64,000 bases of DNA from Oscillospiraceae bacterium (lineage in GTDB: Bacteria; Bacillota; Clostridia; Oscillospirales; Oscillospiraceae). The notes beneath the pieces were generated by a model. That model worked only from the letters and a program-made list of their open reading frames with translations. It was not told the origin of the DNA and ran no database searches. The translations under genes were made by a program, and so were the position numbers. The stretch is taken from contig JAFSLL010000148.1 of the NCBI GenBank assembly GCA_017448455.1, positions 1-64,000 of the forward strand, given 5' to 3'. Shown piece by piece: positions 18,055 through 26,075 of this stretch (position 1 is the stretch's first letter; each line of letters starts with the position of its first letter).

Positions 18055-19035
18055 ATGAAACGATTCCGGAAGACTTTTTGTTTTCTCTGCTGTCTGGCGA
18101 TGCTGATTGGTTTCAGCACGGTCAGGGCGTACGCGTCCGATACTGTCATTATCGTTCCCTCTTCTGAGCCTGTCATCATCATTGAGGACGGCAGCGCTGC
18201 CGAGGACGCGGAAGCGCCGCTGCGCGTTTATGAGGCTCAGCCGGGCTGGTCACAGAACACGCTGGCATCTGACAGTCTGGGCAGTATCATATCCGGCTCC
18301 GAAGCCGCAGAGGCCCCCGTCTTCGGCAGCAGCATCCGTCGATGTGAAATATCCTCTGTAGTCTTTACCAATTCCGTCAGGGACATGCCGGATGACGCCT
18401 GGGATGTTTCTGCCACCTACGATCGCTCTGTCATGGCCTGGGCAACGCCGGACGGCAACAGGCTGTATGAACTGACAATTGCCGCGGAAGGCGGTGTCAA
18501 GGCGCCGCAGGACTGCAGCGATCTGTTTTTCGGCTACACGAAGCTGCGGAGCATCCGTTTTGGAGATGCATTCCACACGGACGATGTAACCAACATGGAC
18601 CATATGTTCAGCTACTGTCTCAGTCTGGACAGACTGAATCTGAGCAGCTTCAACACTTCAAAAGTCACCAACATGAGCTATATGTTTGCCGGCTGCGGAA
18701 CCTCCTCCCTGGATGTCAGCAGTTTTCAGACATCGCAGGTTCGCGATATGAGCCTGATGTTCGCGGTGAGCGGACTGCTTTCCCTTGATCTGAGCAGCTT
18801 TGATACCGCAAACGTGACAAGCATGTACGGCATGTTCGACAGCTGTAACAAGCTGGCTGAACTGAATGTCAGCAGCTTCAACACTGCAAATGTGACCGAT
18901 ATGAGCTGGATGTTCAATGGCTGTACTGCTCTCCGGGATCTGGACCTGAGCAGCTTCAACACCGCGAAGGTCACTTCCTACAACAATTTCATGCCGGATG
19001 AGCTGAACCCGAACTGGCGCAGCCTGTTTGAATAG
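18055..19035 (+). CDS. BspA-family leucine-rich-repeat surface protein
   Basis: A 326-residue protein with a signal peptide (about 1-27, ending VRAYA) and no anchor motif. From about 140 it has tandem units of about 24 residues, such as LNLSSFNTSKVTNMSYMFAG and LDLSSFDTANVTSMYGMFD. This is the DUF285/BspA repeat with the S-F-x-T-x-x-V-x-x-M-x-x-M-F core. Five to six units can be counted, fewer than usual. Such proteins mediate adhesion or bind host glycoproteins. The last repeat is cut short by FMPDELNPNWRSLFE. The start follows an AGGGGCAAC stretch. Confidence 0.88.
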   Translation: MKRFRKTFCFLCCLAMLIGFSTVRAYASDTVIIVPSSEPVIIIEDGSAAEDAEAPLRVYEAQPGWSQNTLASDSLGSIISGSEAAEAPVFGSSIRRCEISSVVFTNSVRDMPDDAWDVSATYDRSVMAWATPDGNRLYELTIAAEGGVKAPQDCSDLFFGYTKLRSIRFGDAFHTDDVTNMDHMFSYCLSLDRLNLSSFNTSKVTNMSYMFAGCGTSSLDVSSFQTSQVRDMSLMFAVSGLLSLDLSSFDTANVTSMYGMFDSCNKLAELNVSSFNTANVTDMSWMFNGCTALRDLDLSSFNTAKVTSYNNFMPDELNPNWRSLFE

Positions 19036-19146
19036 GGCTTGAACTTCCAAACAATGAGCGGGAAGCACTGAATAAAGCCCGTTCTGCCATGCCACCACAA
19101 GTACCAGTCGGTGTACGGCATTTCAACCGTATAAGCACAGAGCCTT

Positions 19147-19190
19147 GCACAGGCCGGATGCTGCAGCATCCGGCCTGTGCCAATCTTTTT
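19147..19190 (+). terminator. Terminator formed by a perfect 34-base palindrome
   Basis: Bases 19147-19180 are a perfect palindrome with 17-base arms (left arm GCACAGGCCGGATGCTG), followed by CAATCTTTTT. It lies 111 bases after the BspA-like gene. The T-run makes a terminator the simplest reading, although the absence of a loop also fits a binding site or cruciform. Confidence 0.7.
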
Positions 19191-19353
19191 CCGGGTCTCG
19201 CCATCTGTATATCTGCAGGATTTGCCAAATGCCAGGATTCATCTGATCCAAAGCCCATTCTCCATTACGCTGCTTTTGAGGGAACTTTTAACGGGATCCG
19301 TCATGCGCTTGTCATGGACGTCTCCTCTCAGCATATTCATCAGCAATTCCCCA

Positions 19354-19399
19354 TTCCGAGACAACTGGATACAGGCACACGATGCATCCGGGCTGCACC
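19354..19399. repeat. 46-bp dispersed repeat, copy 1
   Basis: Begins TTCCGAG and ends GGCTGCACC. It matches 40 of 46 bases with 22931-22976, in the same orientation. Both copies stand near a GAGCGCC-type hairpin that follows the end of a minus-strand gene. Confidence 0.75.
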
Positions 19400-19465
19400 A
19401 AAACAGTCTGGGTGCACCACGTTTAAGTGCATACCTGCAAACGATTGTGCAAACAGGAGGCAGTA

Positions 19466-19488
19466 GAGCGCCTCTTTTTGGGGCGCTC
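19466..19488 (-). terminator. GAGCGCC hairpin downstream of sigma-associated gene
   Basis: GAGCGCC (19466-19472) and GGCGCTC (19482-19488) form a stem just after the stop of the 19493-20725 gene. There is no clear U-run on the minus transcript, so termination is likely but not certain. The rest of 19036-19465 contains nothing coding that I can support. Confidence 0.5.
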
Positions 19489-19492
19489 CCGC

Positions 19493-20725
19493 TCACATCT
19501 GCTTGCCGATATTACAGTAATTCAGTGTATCGGCAACTGCATCGACGTCAGGATCGGCCAGAGCTTCATCACTTTGAATGTGCATTTCGAAGAAGGAATC
19601 TTCAAGATATACATACAGAAACGCCTCATTGCCTTTCTGCATGATTGTCAGTTCCGTGCCATCCGGGGCAGTATGTGTCCTGGTCTGGAAGCTCTCCGGA
19701 TCCGTGATTCGAGATACAACCTCTCGTCCGCTGGAAAGAGTTGCGTACATGGAGTTATAGCCGTAGCAGTGCACACGCCGTCCGTCGGCAAGTTCCTGAT
19801 AGAAGCTGACGCAGAATGTTCCTTCGTCAAAGTAATATACCTTGTCAAAGCCCCAGGGAATTTCCCGGAAAAGATCTCCGCTGCAGCCCACCGCAGAAAC
19901 ACGATCGCAGAGTTCACGGTCTGTGAGAAAACGAGGATCACTGGTGTCGGTGCGAAGGTCGGTCCCGTATTGCGCGTTCCACTCTGCGTCCATTTTTTCT
20001 GTCGTCTCCTTGCTCCATAAGAGCGTCTGCTTCCGACGAAGACGCAGACCGTACTTTGCGGCGATTTCCTCCAGCTTTTTCGCTTCCAGTTCATTGTGGA
20101 TATCGTAGTTGAAGTCATAGTCGCCGTAGGAGAGGTTTGCATATTCCATCCATCTCTCTCTTTCTGCCATTTCTTCTGCAGTTACGGTTCGAACTTCAAT
20201 GGGCGAGGCAGCAGAGAAGTCCGGCTCACCGGTTTCCTGATCATAAATCAGAGCAAAAGCATCTTCATCATAGTACGAAACCGTGCAGGAGCCATCCTCA
20301 TTGTCCTCGTAGTTGACAATGGTCGAGCCCTCAGGCGGAGTGAAAACCTGTGGCATATGTGGAATGTCGGGACTTGTTTCACGCCAGTTCCGCCACTCAG
20401 CCCAGGCAGCACGGGCGTTTTCAACCTTTACATTTACTTTGCTTTCCATTTCCTCGGGTACGGACTGGGGCTGCGTGATGGAGACAAGTACTTCGCCGGT
20501 TTCTGTCTCAGTCTCCGGGATTACAATCGCCTTTGAACCGAAGAAATCCAACGCATAAGCACCGACAGTCAAGAGACTGACCAGTACAGCTGCAAGAAGG
20601 GTAATGTGGATTGTTCTTCTTATGTTTTTGTTGCGCTTATTTATGAAATAGTTTTTTTCGGCCATGACTACATCCTCCTCATGAATGCCGTTCATAGCGC
20701 GAAGAAGTGTCAGCGAGTTTAGCAT
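19493..20725 (-). CDS. ECF-sigma-associated single-pass membrane protein (putative anti-sigma factor)
   Basis: A 410-residue protein with a short cytosolic N-terminus (MLNSLTLLRAMNGIHEEDVV), a basic segment, one TM helix at about 38-60 and a long extracytoplasmic domain. The N-terminal L-L-x-A-M-x-x-I-x-x pattern is shared with proteins encoded directly after ECF sigma factors in Clostridia. It overlaps the sigma gene by 7 bp. I infer that the N-terminus binds the sigma factor and the outer part senses an envelope signal. The outer domain matches no named fold that I recognise. It is a functional counterpart of 25116-26075. Confidence 0.7.
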   Translation of the reverse strand: MLNSLTLLRAMNGIHEEDVVMAEKNYFINKRNKNIRRTIHITLLAAVLVSLLTVGAYALDFFGSKAIVIPETETETGEVLVSITQPQSVPEEMESKVNVKVENARAAWAEWRNWRETSPDIPHMPQVFTPPEGSTIVNYEDNEDGSCTVSYYDEDAFALIYDQETGEPDFSAASPIEVRTVTAEEMAERERWMEYANLSYGDYDFNYDIHNELEAKKLEEIAAKYGLRLRRKQTLLWSKETTEKMDAEWNAQYGTDLRTDTSDPRFLTDRELCDRVSAVGCSGDLFREIPWGFDKVYYFDEGTFCVSFYQELADGRRVHCYGYNSMYATLSSGREVVSRITDPESFQTRTHTAPDGTELTIMQKGNEAFLYVYLEDSFFEMHIQSDEALADPDVDAVADTLNYCNIGKQM

Positions 20726-21276
20726 AGTTCTTCCTCCTGTAAATAGGCACGCAGTTTTCTGCGGGTTCGAAACAGGCTGCTTTTGACCTTACCCTTACTG
20801 AACTGCAGCTTTTCCGCGATTTTATCAATGGGTATAACATGCCAGTATCGCAGAACGAAGATCATTTTCTCCGTTTGTGGCAGTTCTGAAACAAAGCTTC
20901 CGATTGCTTTTTTCAGTTCTTTTTCTTCCAGAATGTGCTCCGGATTGATTCCGCCGGGGATGCACTCTTCCAGTTCGTCCAGAGCGAGGACCGCTTCGCC
21001 TCCACCGCGCTTGAGTCTGTTTTTTGTTTTGATACAATCAATGGCAATACTTCTGGTGATACGCCCAAGGAATGTCGATAAGATCGCAGGTCGATGATCA
21101 GGCATCAGATTCCAGGCACGGAACCACGTGTCGTTGACACATTCTTCAGCATCCTCATCTATGCCACAGATATTATAGGCAATGGTATGGCAGTATCTCC
21201 CATACTTCTGATTTGTTTCCGATATGGCCAGGTCGGAACGCTGCCAGTACAGATCAACTATCATCTCATCTTCCAT
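20719..21276 (-). CDS. ECF-type RNA polymerase sigma factor
   Basis: A 185-residue protein. Region 2 includes EDAEECVNDTWFRAWNLMP and region 4 has IDKIAEKLQFSKGKVKSSLF with the closing RTRRKLRAYLQEE. It has an AAAGGAGGTT site before its ATG. It overlaps the start of its membrane partner by 7 bp. It is closely similar in plan and motifs to the sigma factor at 26069-26626, so the two pairs look like old duplicates. ECF factors redirect RNA polymerase to envelope-stress or signal-specific promoters, often their own. Confidence 0.92.
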   Translation of the reverse strand: MEDEMIVDLYWQRSDLAISETNQKYGRYCHTIAYNICGIDEDAEECVNDTWFRAWNLMPDHRPAILSTFLGRITRSIAIDCIKTKNRLKRGGGEAVLALDELEECIPGGINPEHILEEKELKKAIGSFVSELPQTEKMIFVLRYWHVIPIDKIAEKLQFSKGKVKSSLFRTRRKLRAYLQEEELC

Positions 21277-21672
21277 ACTGAACCTCCTTTTGTTTTAAGA
21301 GCTCTCACCCCTAAATACGACAAAACTAAAAATGGGTTTCAAGTAATAAATAACCTTACGTATCATATTCCCTGTTCGATACATGTTCAAGCGAAACCCC
21401 ATAGGAAAAGTCCTGCAGGACCATCTTGATCCGGCAGGGGCGCTTGATTCTATTCCGTTTTCAACCTCCATCCCGCAGGTCAGCCGGAATATGATTTGAT
21501 GCTTACTGTACTGGACAATTTTACGCATAATATTTTCTGTCTGTATACGCAATCGTTGGTGCATACAGACACGTGATTATACATACAAGCAAAAAGAAGA
21601 GCCTGTCGCTCCGATCAGAGAGTGACAGGCTGTGAGAAGAATTGATCTGTTGTGTTTATGCGTTCGCTGTAT
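21277..21672. other. Intergenic region with several hairpins
   Basis: About 396 bases with no supported gene. It holds a hairpin around 21407-21437 similar to the terminator at 30588-30618, an inverted repeat TGTCTGTAT (21538-21546) / ATACAGACA (21563-21571), and the terminator at 21600-21631. The promoter of the sigma operon should also be here, next to 21290-21400, but no clear boxes were found. Confidence 0.5.
21600..21631 (-). terminator. Terminator after HTH-DUF2975 operon
   Basis: AGCCTGTCGCTC (21600-21611) pairs with GAGTGACAGGCT (21620-21631); the minus transcript continues CTTCTTTTTGC. Confidence 0.8.
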
Positions 21673-21909
21673 TTATTCTGCGGCGCTGCCGCTGTTCTCT
21701 CCGTTTGGATCGTACTCCAGAATGTCGCCCGGCTGGCAGTCCAGCACCTCACAGATTGCCTCCAGCGTGGAAAAGCGAATGGCGCTGATCTTGCCGGTCT
21801 TCATTTTGGACAGATTCACGTTGGACACGCCGACCTTCTCGGACAGATCTTTCAGGCTGATTTTTCGGTCCGCCATCACGCGGTCAAGTCGTAAAATGAT
21901 CTTACCCAT
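21673..21909 (-). CDS. Cro/C1-type helix-turn-helix regulator (YozG-like)
   Basis: A 78-residue protein that is almost only an HTH: MADRKISLKDLSEKVGVSNV, then LSKMKTGKISAIRFSTLEAICEVLDCQPGDIL. This short form is regularly encoded next to DUF2975 membrane proteins, as here, nine bases after the DUF2975 stop. The pair probably regulates itself and envelope functions; the DNA target is unknown. Confidence 0.9.
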   Translation of the reverse strand: MGKIILRLDRVMADRKISLKDLSEKVGVSNVNLSKMKTGKISAIRFSTLEAICEVLDCQPGDILEYDPNGENSGSAAE

Positions 21910-21918
21910 GATGCCACC

Positions 21919-22542
21919 TTACAGCGTTTCGTCTGATTCCCGCTGCAGTTCTTCTCCATAGCGGAAGACAAAGGAGAGAAAGAAAAGAACCACTGCCACC
22001 ACCACAAACCATAACCGGATGGTTATGTTGAAGGAAATACCCTCAATCGATGGGTGATTGATCAGAGCCGGAATGTTATATGCCCTGATTCCAAAGACAC
22101 GGCCAACTGCACTGCCGACCTCAGCGATTCCGCCGCCGATGAGTACCAGAAGCGCGAGCTCACGGATCCGGTTTCCGGTGCCTTTCTCAAAAGGCCGGCC
22201 CTCCTTCATGGGGGAGAGGATCTCCCGCACTTTTCTCAGGCACAGCCAGGTAACAGCCAAGGCTACGATGCCGGATAGGAGGGCAATGATCATACTTGTC
22301 CGGAAACCTGACAAATTGAGATACTGCCTCATATCCCCGGAAAGTCTGAGTGTTACTTCCCCAACCGTGAGGTGAGGTTCGTCTACTACCATTTTCTCAC
22401 CGAAAATTGCGATAAGCGGGATGAACACTGCGCTGACGATGACGCATGCTGCCAGGAAGCCCTGGAGAATCTTGAGGATCCGGTCGATCACATTGGATGT
22501 CTTAATAAATTTTTCGCTGTTCACAGCAAGAGCTCCTTTCAT
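21919..22542 (-). CDS. DUF2975 four-TM membrane protein
   Basis: A 207-residue protein with four TM segments at about 25-48, 83-105, 132-151 and 170-193, and a central ILSPMKEGRPFEKGTGNRIR motif between TM2 and TM3, typical of DUF2975. Encoded in front of its usual HTH partner. Start taken at the first ATG with an AAAGGAGCT-like site. The region upstream holds the truncated copy of another gene's 3' end (22661-22866). Confidence 0.85.
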   Translation of the reverse strand: MKGALAVNSEKFIKTSNVIDRILKILQGFLAACVIVSAVFIPLIAIFGEKMVVDEPHLTVGEVTLRLSGDMRQYLNLSGFRTSMIIALLSGIVALAVTWLCLRKVREILSPMKEGRPFEKGTGNRIRELALLVLIGGGIAEVGSAVGRVFGIRAYNIPALINHPSIEGISFNITIRLWFVVVAVVLFFLSFVFRYGEELQRESDETL

Positions 22543-22660
22543 TTTTTCATTAAAAAATTAACGTTTATCATTAATCGCAAACATAAGATACCACGGGAGT
22601 TTATGCTTGTCAAGTATTTTTTAATGTTTATCATACATTTTTCGCTGAGCTTGCAGGCAA

Positions 22661-22866
22661 AAAATGAGCGCCTCTTCCCTTTAAAGAAGAGACGCTCGAA
22701 TCCGGGTAACCAGGCTGTAAATTGCCGATTGGAACAGTGTTTATCCTGCAGCAAGATCAGCGAGAATGAAGTTAACCATGTCCTCATAGCTGTCCACATA
22801 AAGACCAGTTTCAGCCACATCAATGCTTTGACCGATCTGTTCCAGAACAGAAAAATCATAGTAGAT
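22661..22866 (-). pseudogene. Duplicated 3' end of sigma-associated gene plus its terminator
   Basis: 206 bases match 25036-25241 without indels and with about four substitutions. In the original, these bases encode the last 42 or so residues of the 25116-26075 protein (from FSVLEQIGQ to the stop) and the following GAGCGCC terminator. Here the coding part has no start or upstream body, so it is a gene fragment. The terminator part (GAGCG...CGCTC followed on the minus strand by ATTTTTT) is intact and may still end transcription. Confidence 0.85.
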
Positions 22867-22930
22867 CTAATTCACCAGATATCAGGACCAGATATCCTGT
22901 CTCTTTATGAAAGAGCATTATATTTCTCCC

Positions 22931-22976
22931 TTCCGAGGAAAATGGATACAGACACACGATGCACCCAGGCTGCACC
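22931..22976. repeat. 46-bp dispersed repeat, copy 2
   Basis: Partner of 19354-19399 (40 of 46 identical; shared core GATACAG, CACACGATGCA, GGCTGCACC). It lies 12 bases from the GAGCGCC hairpin at 22989-23020. Confidence 0.75.
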
Positions 22977-22988
22977 CAGGTATAAGAC

Positions 22989-23020
22989 GAGCGCCTCTTC
23001 CGAAAAAGGAAGAAGCGCTC
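22989..23020 (-). terminator. Terminator after PadR-DUF1700-DUF4097 operon
   Basis: GAGCGCCTCTTCC (22989-23001) pairs with GGAAGAAGCGCTC (23008-23020) with one mismatch. It is 50 bases past the DUF4097 stop. Its arms share the GAGCGCCTCTTCC core with the hairpins at 22671 and 25041. Confidence 0.7.
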
Positions 23021-23070
23021 AACTGCAAACTCTTATGGAATAAATTATTATTATGGAGGATTTATTTTGG

Positions 23071-24024
23071 TTATCGAGTCTCGATTCGGATATCGCCTGT
23101 ATTGGTACTGATTTCGCATCTTCCTCCGGTGGTGCTTTTGGGCACATCAACTTTTCCGGTGTCTGTCTCCGTAATGAACATTTTCTCCGTGAGAAGGGTC
23201 CCCGTGACATCGCCCGTGTCAGTTCGTACGTAGATGGATGCCGCATCACTTTCCAAGAATTCCACATTGCCGGTATCCCTTGTGATAGAGAGTGTTTCAT
23301 CGGCCACAACATGATCCAGAGTGAGGTCTCCGGTGGTTCCTTCTGATGTAAGGTTCCGGCAAGTGACATTCTGCAGCTTCGCGAGTCCAGTGTCTACTTG
23401 GATGTGCACATCTCCAACGCAATTCACAGACTGTGCGCTGATCCCTCCGGTTGTTGTCTTAAGTTCAATTTCTCCTGCTTTGACAGCCGATATAGATAGA
23501 TCTCCTGACGAAAGCGCGATCTCTATGCCGTCATTTGAGGATGCCAGGCAAGCCACATCCGAAGTATCCCCGTTGATTGTGATGCTGTCAAATGCAAAAT
23601 CCGCAGGAATATCGACATCTCCCGTATCGGTCTCTATGCGCAGATCGGAATAAGTACTTTCAGGCAGATAGACAGTGATCTCCGGGCTTAAGGTAGAGAC
23701 ACCGAAATGATGGGAAAGCTTACGATCCTCCGCGGGCTTGGTGATTGTGAGCGTCCTGTCGATCACGGAAACAACATGCGTACTGTCTTCCTCTTCAAAG
23801 CAGATTATGGTACATTTTCCGTTCTCGGCCGGCTTGAAAAACACCTTTTCCGTTGATACAGTGACAGAGATATCCCTGAACGATTCATCGACGGAATAGC
23901 TGTTGGTTTTATACTTCCCGGTGTCCAGTTTTCCAAGATCGAAATGCATGGCTGCCGCAGTTGCAAAGCAAATGACTGTGCCAGCAAGAATCATCGCAAC
24001 TGCGATAAAGATCCATTTTTTCAT
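23071..24024 (-). CDS. DUF4097 beta-strand-repeat membrane protein
   Basis: A 317-residue protein: one TM helix at about 5-27, then a right-handed beta-repeat of the DUF4097 (adhesin-like) kind with repeated D-T-G-D/D-T-G-K turns (RIETDTGDVDIPADF, VRTDTGDVTGTLL, ISTNTGDIRIETR). Its ATG overlaps the DUF1700 stop by 4 bp. PadR-DUF1700-DUF4097 operons are common in Firmicutes and answer envelope or antimicrobial stress; the beta domain is thought to lie outside the membrane. Confidence 0.9.
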   Translation of the reverse strand: MKKWIFIAVAMILAGTVICFATAAAMHFDLGKLDTGKYKTNSYSVDESFRDISVTVSTEKVFFKPAENGKCTIICFEEEDSTHVVSVIDRTLTITKPAEDRKLSHHFGVSTLSPEITVYLPESTYSDLRIETDTGDVDIPADFAFDSITINGDTSDVACLASSNDGIEIALSSGDLSISAVKAGEIELKTTTGGISAQSVNCVGDVHIQVDTGLAKLQNVTCRNLTSEGTTGDLTLDHVVADETLSITRDTGNVEFLESDAASIYVRTDTGDVTGTLLTEKMFITETDTGKVDVPKSTTGGRCEISTNTGDIRIETR

Positions 24025-24626
24025 TGTTTCGCACTCTCCTTACCCAGAAACATAGCCTTGACGGCTAGAAGCATTTTCTGTGTGAGCCGCAGCAGTCCTT
24101 TTGACAGCGCCAGACAGCCGAAAAACAGAAGAATCGCTATCCCGGCGCAAACAAACGCTGTGCCCAGCATAAAGCCTCCTCCGGCAGCATTGCTTTTCAT
24201 TACTTCATAGGCTGCCATGAACAAAGCGCCGACAGCGCCGACGGCAAGCGAGAGAACCACTGCCCAGAGACTGATCAGCACCGCCCATAATACAATGTAT
24301 AGCGACAGGCAGACCGCAAAGGCTGCAATCAGCAGCGGAAGCCATACCGGTGAACCGAGCACCAACAGGACCAGCTCCCAGACCTTCAGGCTGCGGCGCT
24401 GTTTAACCTTCACCTTTATGAGCCTTGAAAGCGGGGTCTCCGCCATGATCTGCTCAACAACCTCATCAACGGGACCGATCCCGGCGACAGCCTCCTCCTC
24501 CGTCAGCCCATCCTCTACCCGGTCGTCGATCATCTCACTGTAAAACAGAAGACGCTCATCCAGATCGCTCTGCGGTAATCCTGACAGGTGTCTTCTGAGC
24601 TCGTCCAAAAACTGCAATTTATTCAT
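24021..24626 (-). CDS. DUF1700 membrane protein
   Basis: A 201-residue protein. The cytosolic start (MNKLQFLDELRRHLSGLPQS, then FYSEMIDDRVEDGLTEEEAV) is the DUF1700 signature and resembles heliorhodopsin/phage-shock-type helpers; four hydrophobic segments follow. It overlaps the PadR gene by 8 bp and DUF4097 by 4 bp, so the three are translated as one unit. Confidence 0.9.
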   Translation of the reverse strand: MNKLQFLDELRRHLSGLPQSDLDERLLFYSEMIDDRVEDGLTEEEAVAGIGPVDEVVEQIMAETPLSRLIKVKVKQRRSLKVWELVLLVLGSPVWLPLLIAAFAVCLSLYIVLWAVLISLWAVVLSLAVGAVGALFMAAYEVMKSNAAGGGFMLGTAFVCAGIAILLFFGCLALSKGLLRLTQKMLLAVKAMFLGKESAKQ

Positions 24627-24939
24627 TCAAGTTGTCCTCCTTGGTAATGAATCTGTATATGGCCATGATCTCTTGCCAGTCATCCATGAATTCATCCAGG
24701 CGATTCAGACCTCGCTTTGTGATGTGATAGTATTTGCGAAGCCGACCATCGTGTTCTGCCGTCCGAACGGTGAGCATTTCTGCAGACTCAAGGCGCTTCA
24801 GGATGGTGTACAGAGTGGATTCTGACAGTTCCAGATAGGGTTTCATGTCTTTAATGATTTGATACCCATAGGAATCTTCGTCTTTGATTGCGGCAAGTAC
24901 ACAGACATCCAACAGTCCGCGTTTCAATTGAATATCCAT
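24619..24939 (-). CDS. PadR-family transcriptional regulator
   Basis: A 106-residue winged-helix protein: LLDVCVLAAIKDEDSYGYQI, then YLELSESTLYTILKRLESAE and the wing EHDGRLRKYYHITKRGLNRL. PadR proteins repress operons that answer toxic compounds or envelope stress. It is the first gene of the three-gene set and likely represses it. It follows an AAGGGAGGTAT site. Confidence 0.93.
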   Translation of the reverse strand: MDIQLKRGLLDVCVLAAIKDEDSYGYQIIKDMKPYLELSESTLYTILKRLESAEMLTVRTAEHDGRLRKYYHITKRGLNRLDEFMDDWQEIMAIYRFITKEDNLNE

Positions 24940-25035
24940 ATAATACCTCCCTTAGTGGAATACATCGTAACGCGAAGTATTGTCCTTGTCAATACCATCT
25001 TGAAAAAAATAGAACAGCATCGTACACACAGAGAG

Positions 25036-25241
25036 AAAATGAGCGCCTCTTCCCTTTAAAGAAGAGACGCTCGAATCCGTGTAACCAGGCTGTATACTGC
25101 CGATTGGAACAGTGTTTATCCTGCAGCAAGATCAGCGAGAATGAAGTTAACCATGTCCTCATAGCTGTCCACATAAAGACCGGTTTCAGCCACATCAATG
25201 CTTTGACCGATCTGTTCCAGAACAGAAAAATCATAGTAGAT
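25036..25241. repeat. 206-bp direct repeat, parental copy
   Basis: Covers the 3' end of the 25116-26075 gene and its terminator. The second copy is at 22661-22866. The two copies bracket the PadR-DUF1700-DUF4097 operon. Confidence 0.85.
25041..25072 (-). terminator. Terminator after second sigma operon
   Basis: GAGCGCCTCTTC pairs with GAAGAGACGCTC across CCTTTAAA; the minus transcript then reads ATTTTCTC. Confidence 0.75.
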
Positions 25242-26075
25242 ACCATTTCCACTGATATGCAGAAGATAATACTTCTCCGGATGAAATAGGAAAAGGTGAT
25301 TATCGACGGCGCCACTAGCCTGCAGCATCTGTACTTCGACCATCTGATATTCCCCGAGTGTATCCTCCTTCACTTTTTTTGCTTCTGTGCCATCCGGAGA
25401 GAACGCCCCGAGAATTACTTCCTGCCCGTGGAGCTTATAACCTCCGAACAAATCAATTCGGATAATATCCATATTATCCCCTGCGAGATCTCGGTTTGTA
25501 TCTCTGTAGATATAGCCGGTATACCAGCTTTTTGCAGTCTCTGCATCCATCCCTGACGCAGCAAGGAGTTCCGAAGGTTCCTGCCCGGGATCGGTTTCCA
25601 CCTGGCTTGGGTCAACCTGTTTCATCTCCCATGGGAGCCCGAAATACTGCGCAGTATCAAGCATTCCATAGAAGCTGCTTTTCTGCCAGTTTTCTTTTGC
25701 TCCAGGTAAATTGGATGCCCTCATAACCGGGAAATAACTTCCTTCAGGAACATCGAAACTCAGAGCCAGTTTCGTTTTATCAAAGTTGACGTGCAACAGT
25801 TGCGGTGTAGCTTCCGTATCTTCCTGGTAAAGAACATGATACTCTGTTGTCCCTTCTTCAGGTACTCTTGTATACATCGTAGCCCGATAAATCGCATATC
25901 CCACTGCACTTAAGCCGAGGATCAGAGCAGCAGCCAGAGCGAACGTAATCATTCGTTTTTTCACGACAGGTCTGGTGCTGCCTCCGGTCTGATACCCCAG
26001 CCTGATCCGTGCACTTTCCAGATGCACGTCATCTATATCATTCATCGCAAACATAGCCTTTTCACTGTTCAGCAT
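25116..26075 (-). CDS. ECF-sigma-associated single-pass membrane protein (putative anti-sigma factor)
   Basis: A 319-residue protein with a cytosolic start (MLNSEKAMFAMNDIDDVHLE), a basic stretch VVKKR, one TM helix at about 43-63 and an outer domain of about 250 residues. The C-terminal 70 residues (VDNHLFLFHPEKYYLLHISG, then IDVAETGLYVDSYEDMVNFI) resemble DUF4367-type domains of sigma partners. It overlaps the sigma gene by 7 bp, as in the pair at 19493-21276. I infer that it controls that sigma factor. Its 3' end has been copied to 22661-22866. Confidence 0.72.
   Translation of the reverse strand: MLNSEKAMFAMNDIDDVHLESARIRLGYQTGGSTRPVVKKRMITFALAAALILGLSAVGYAIYRATMYTRVPEEGTTEYHVLYQEDTEATPQLLHVNFDKTKLALSFDVPEGSYFPVMRASNLPGAKENWQKSSFYGMLDTAQYFGLPWEMKQVDPSQVETDPGQEPSELLAASGMDAETAKSWYTGYIYRDTNRDLAGDNMDIIRIDLFGGYKLHGQEVILGAFSPDGTEAKKVKEDTLGEYQMVEVQMLQASGAVDNHLFLFHPEKYYLLHISGNGIYYDFSVLEQIGQSIDVAETGLYVDSYEDMVNFILADLAAG

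Noticed and set aside
22539..22859. 106-residue minus frame over the duplicated fragment
   Set aside because: It reads the fragment in a frame different from that of the parental gene at 25116, so it is not the gene remnant itself.
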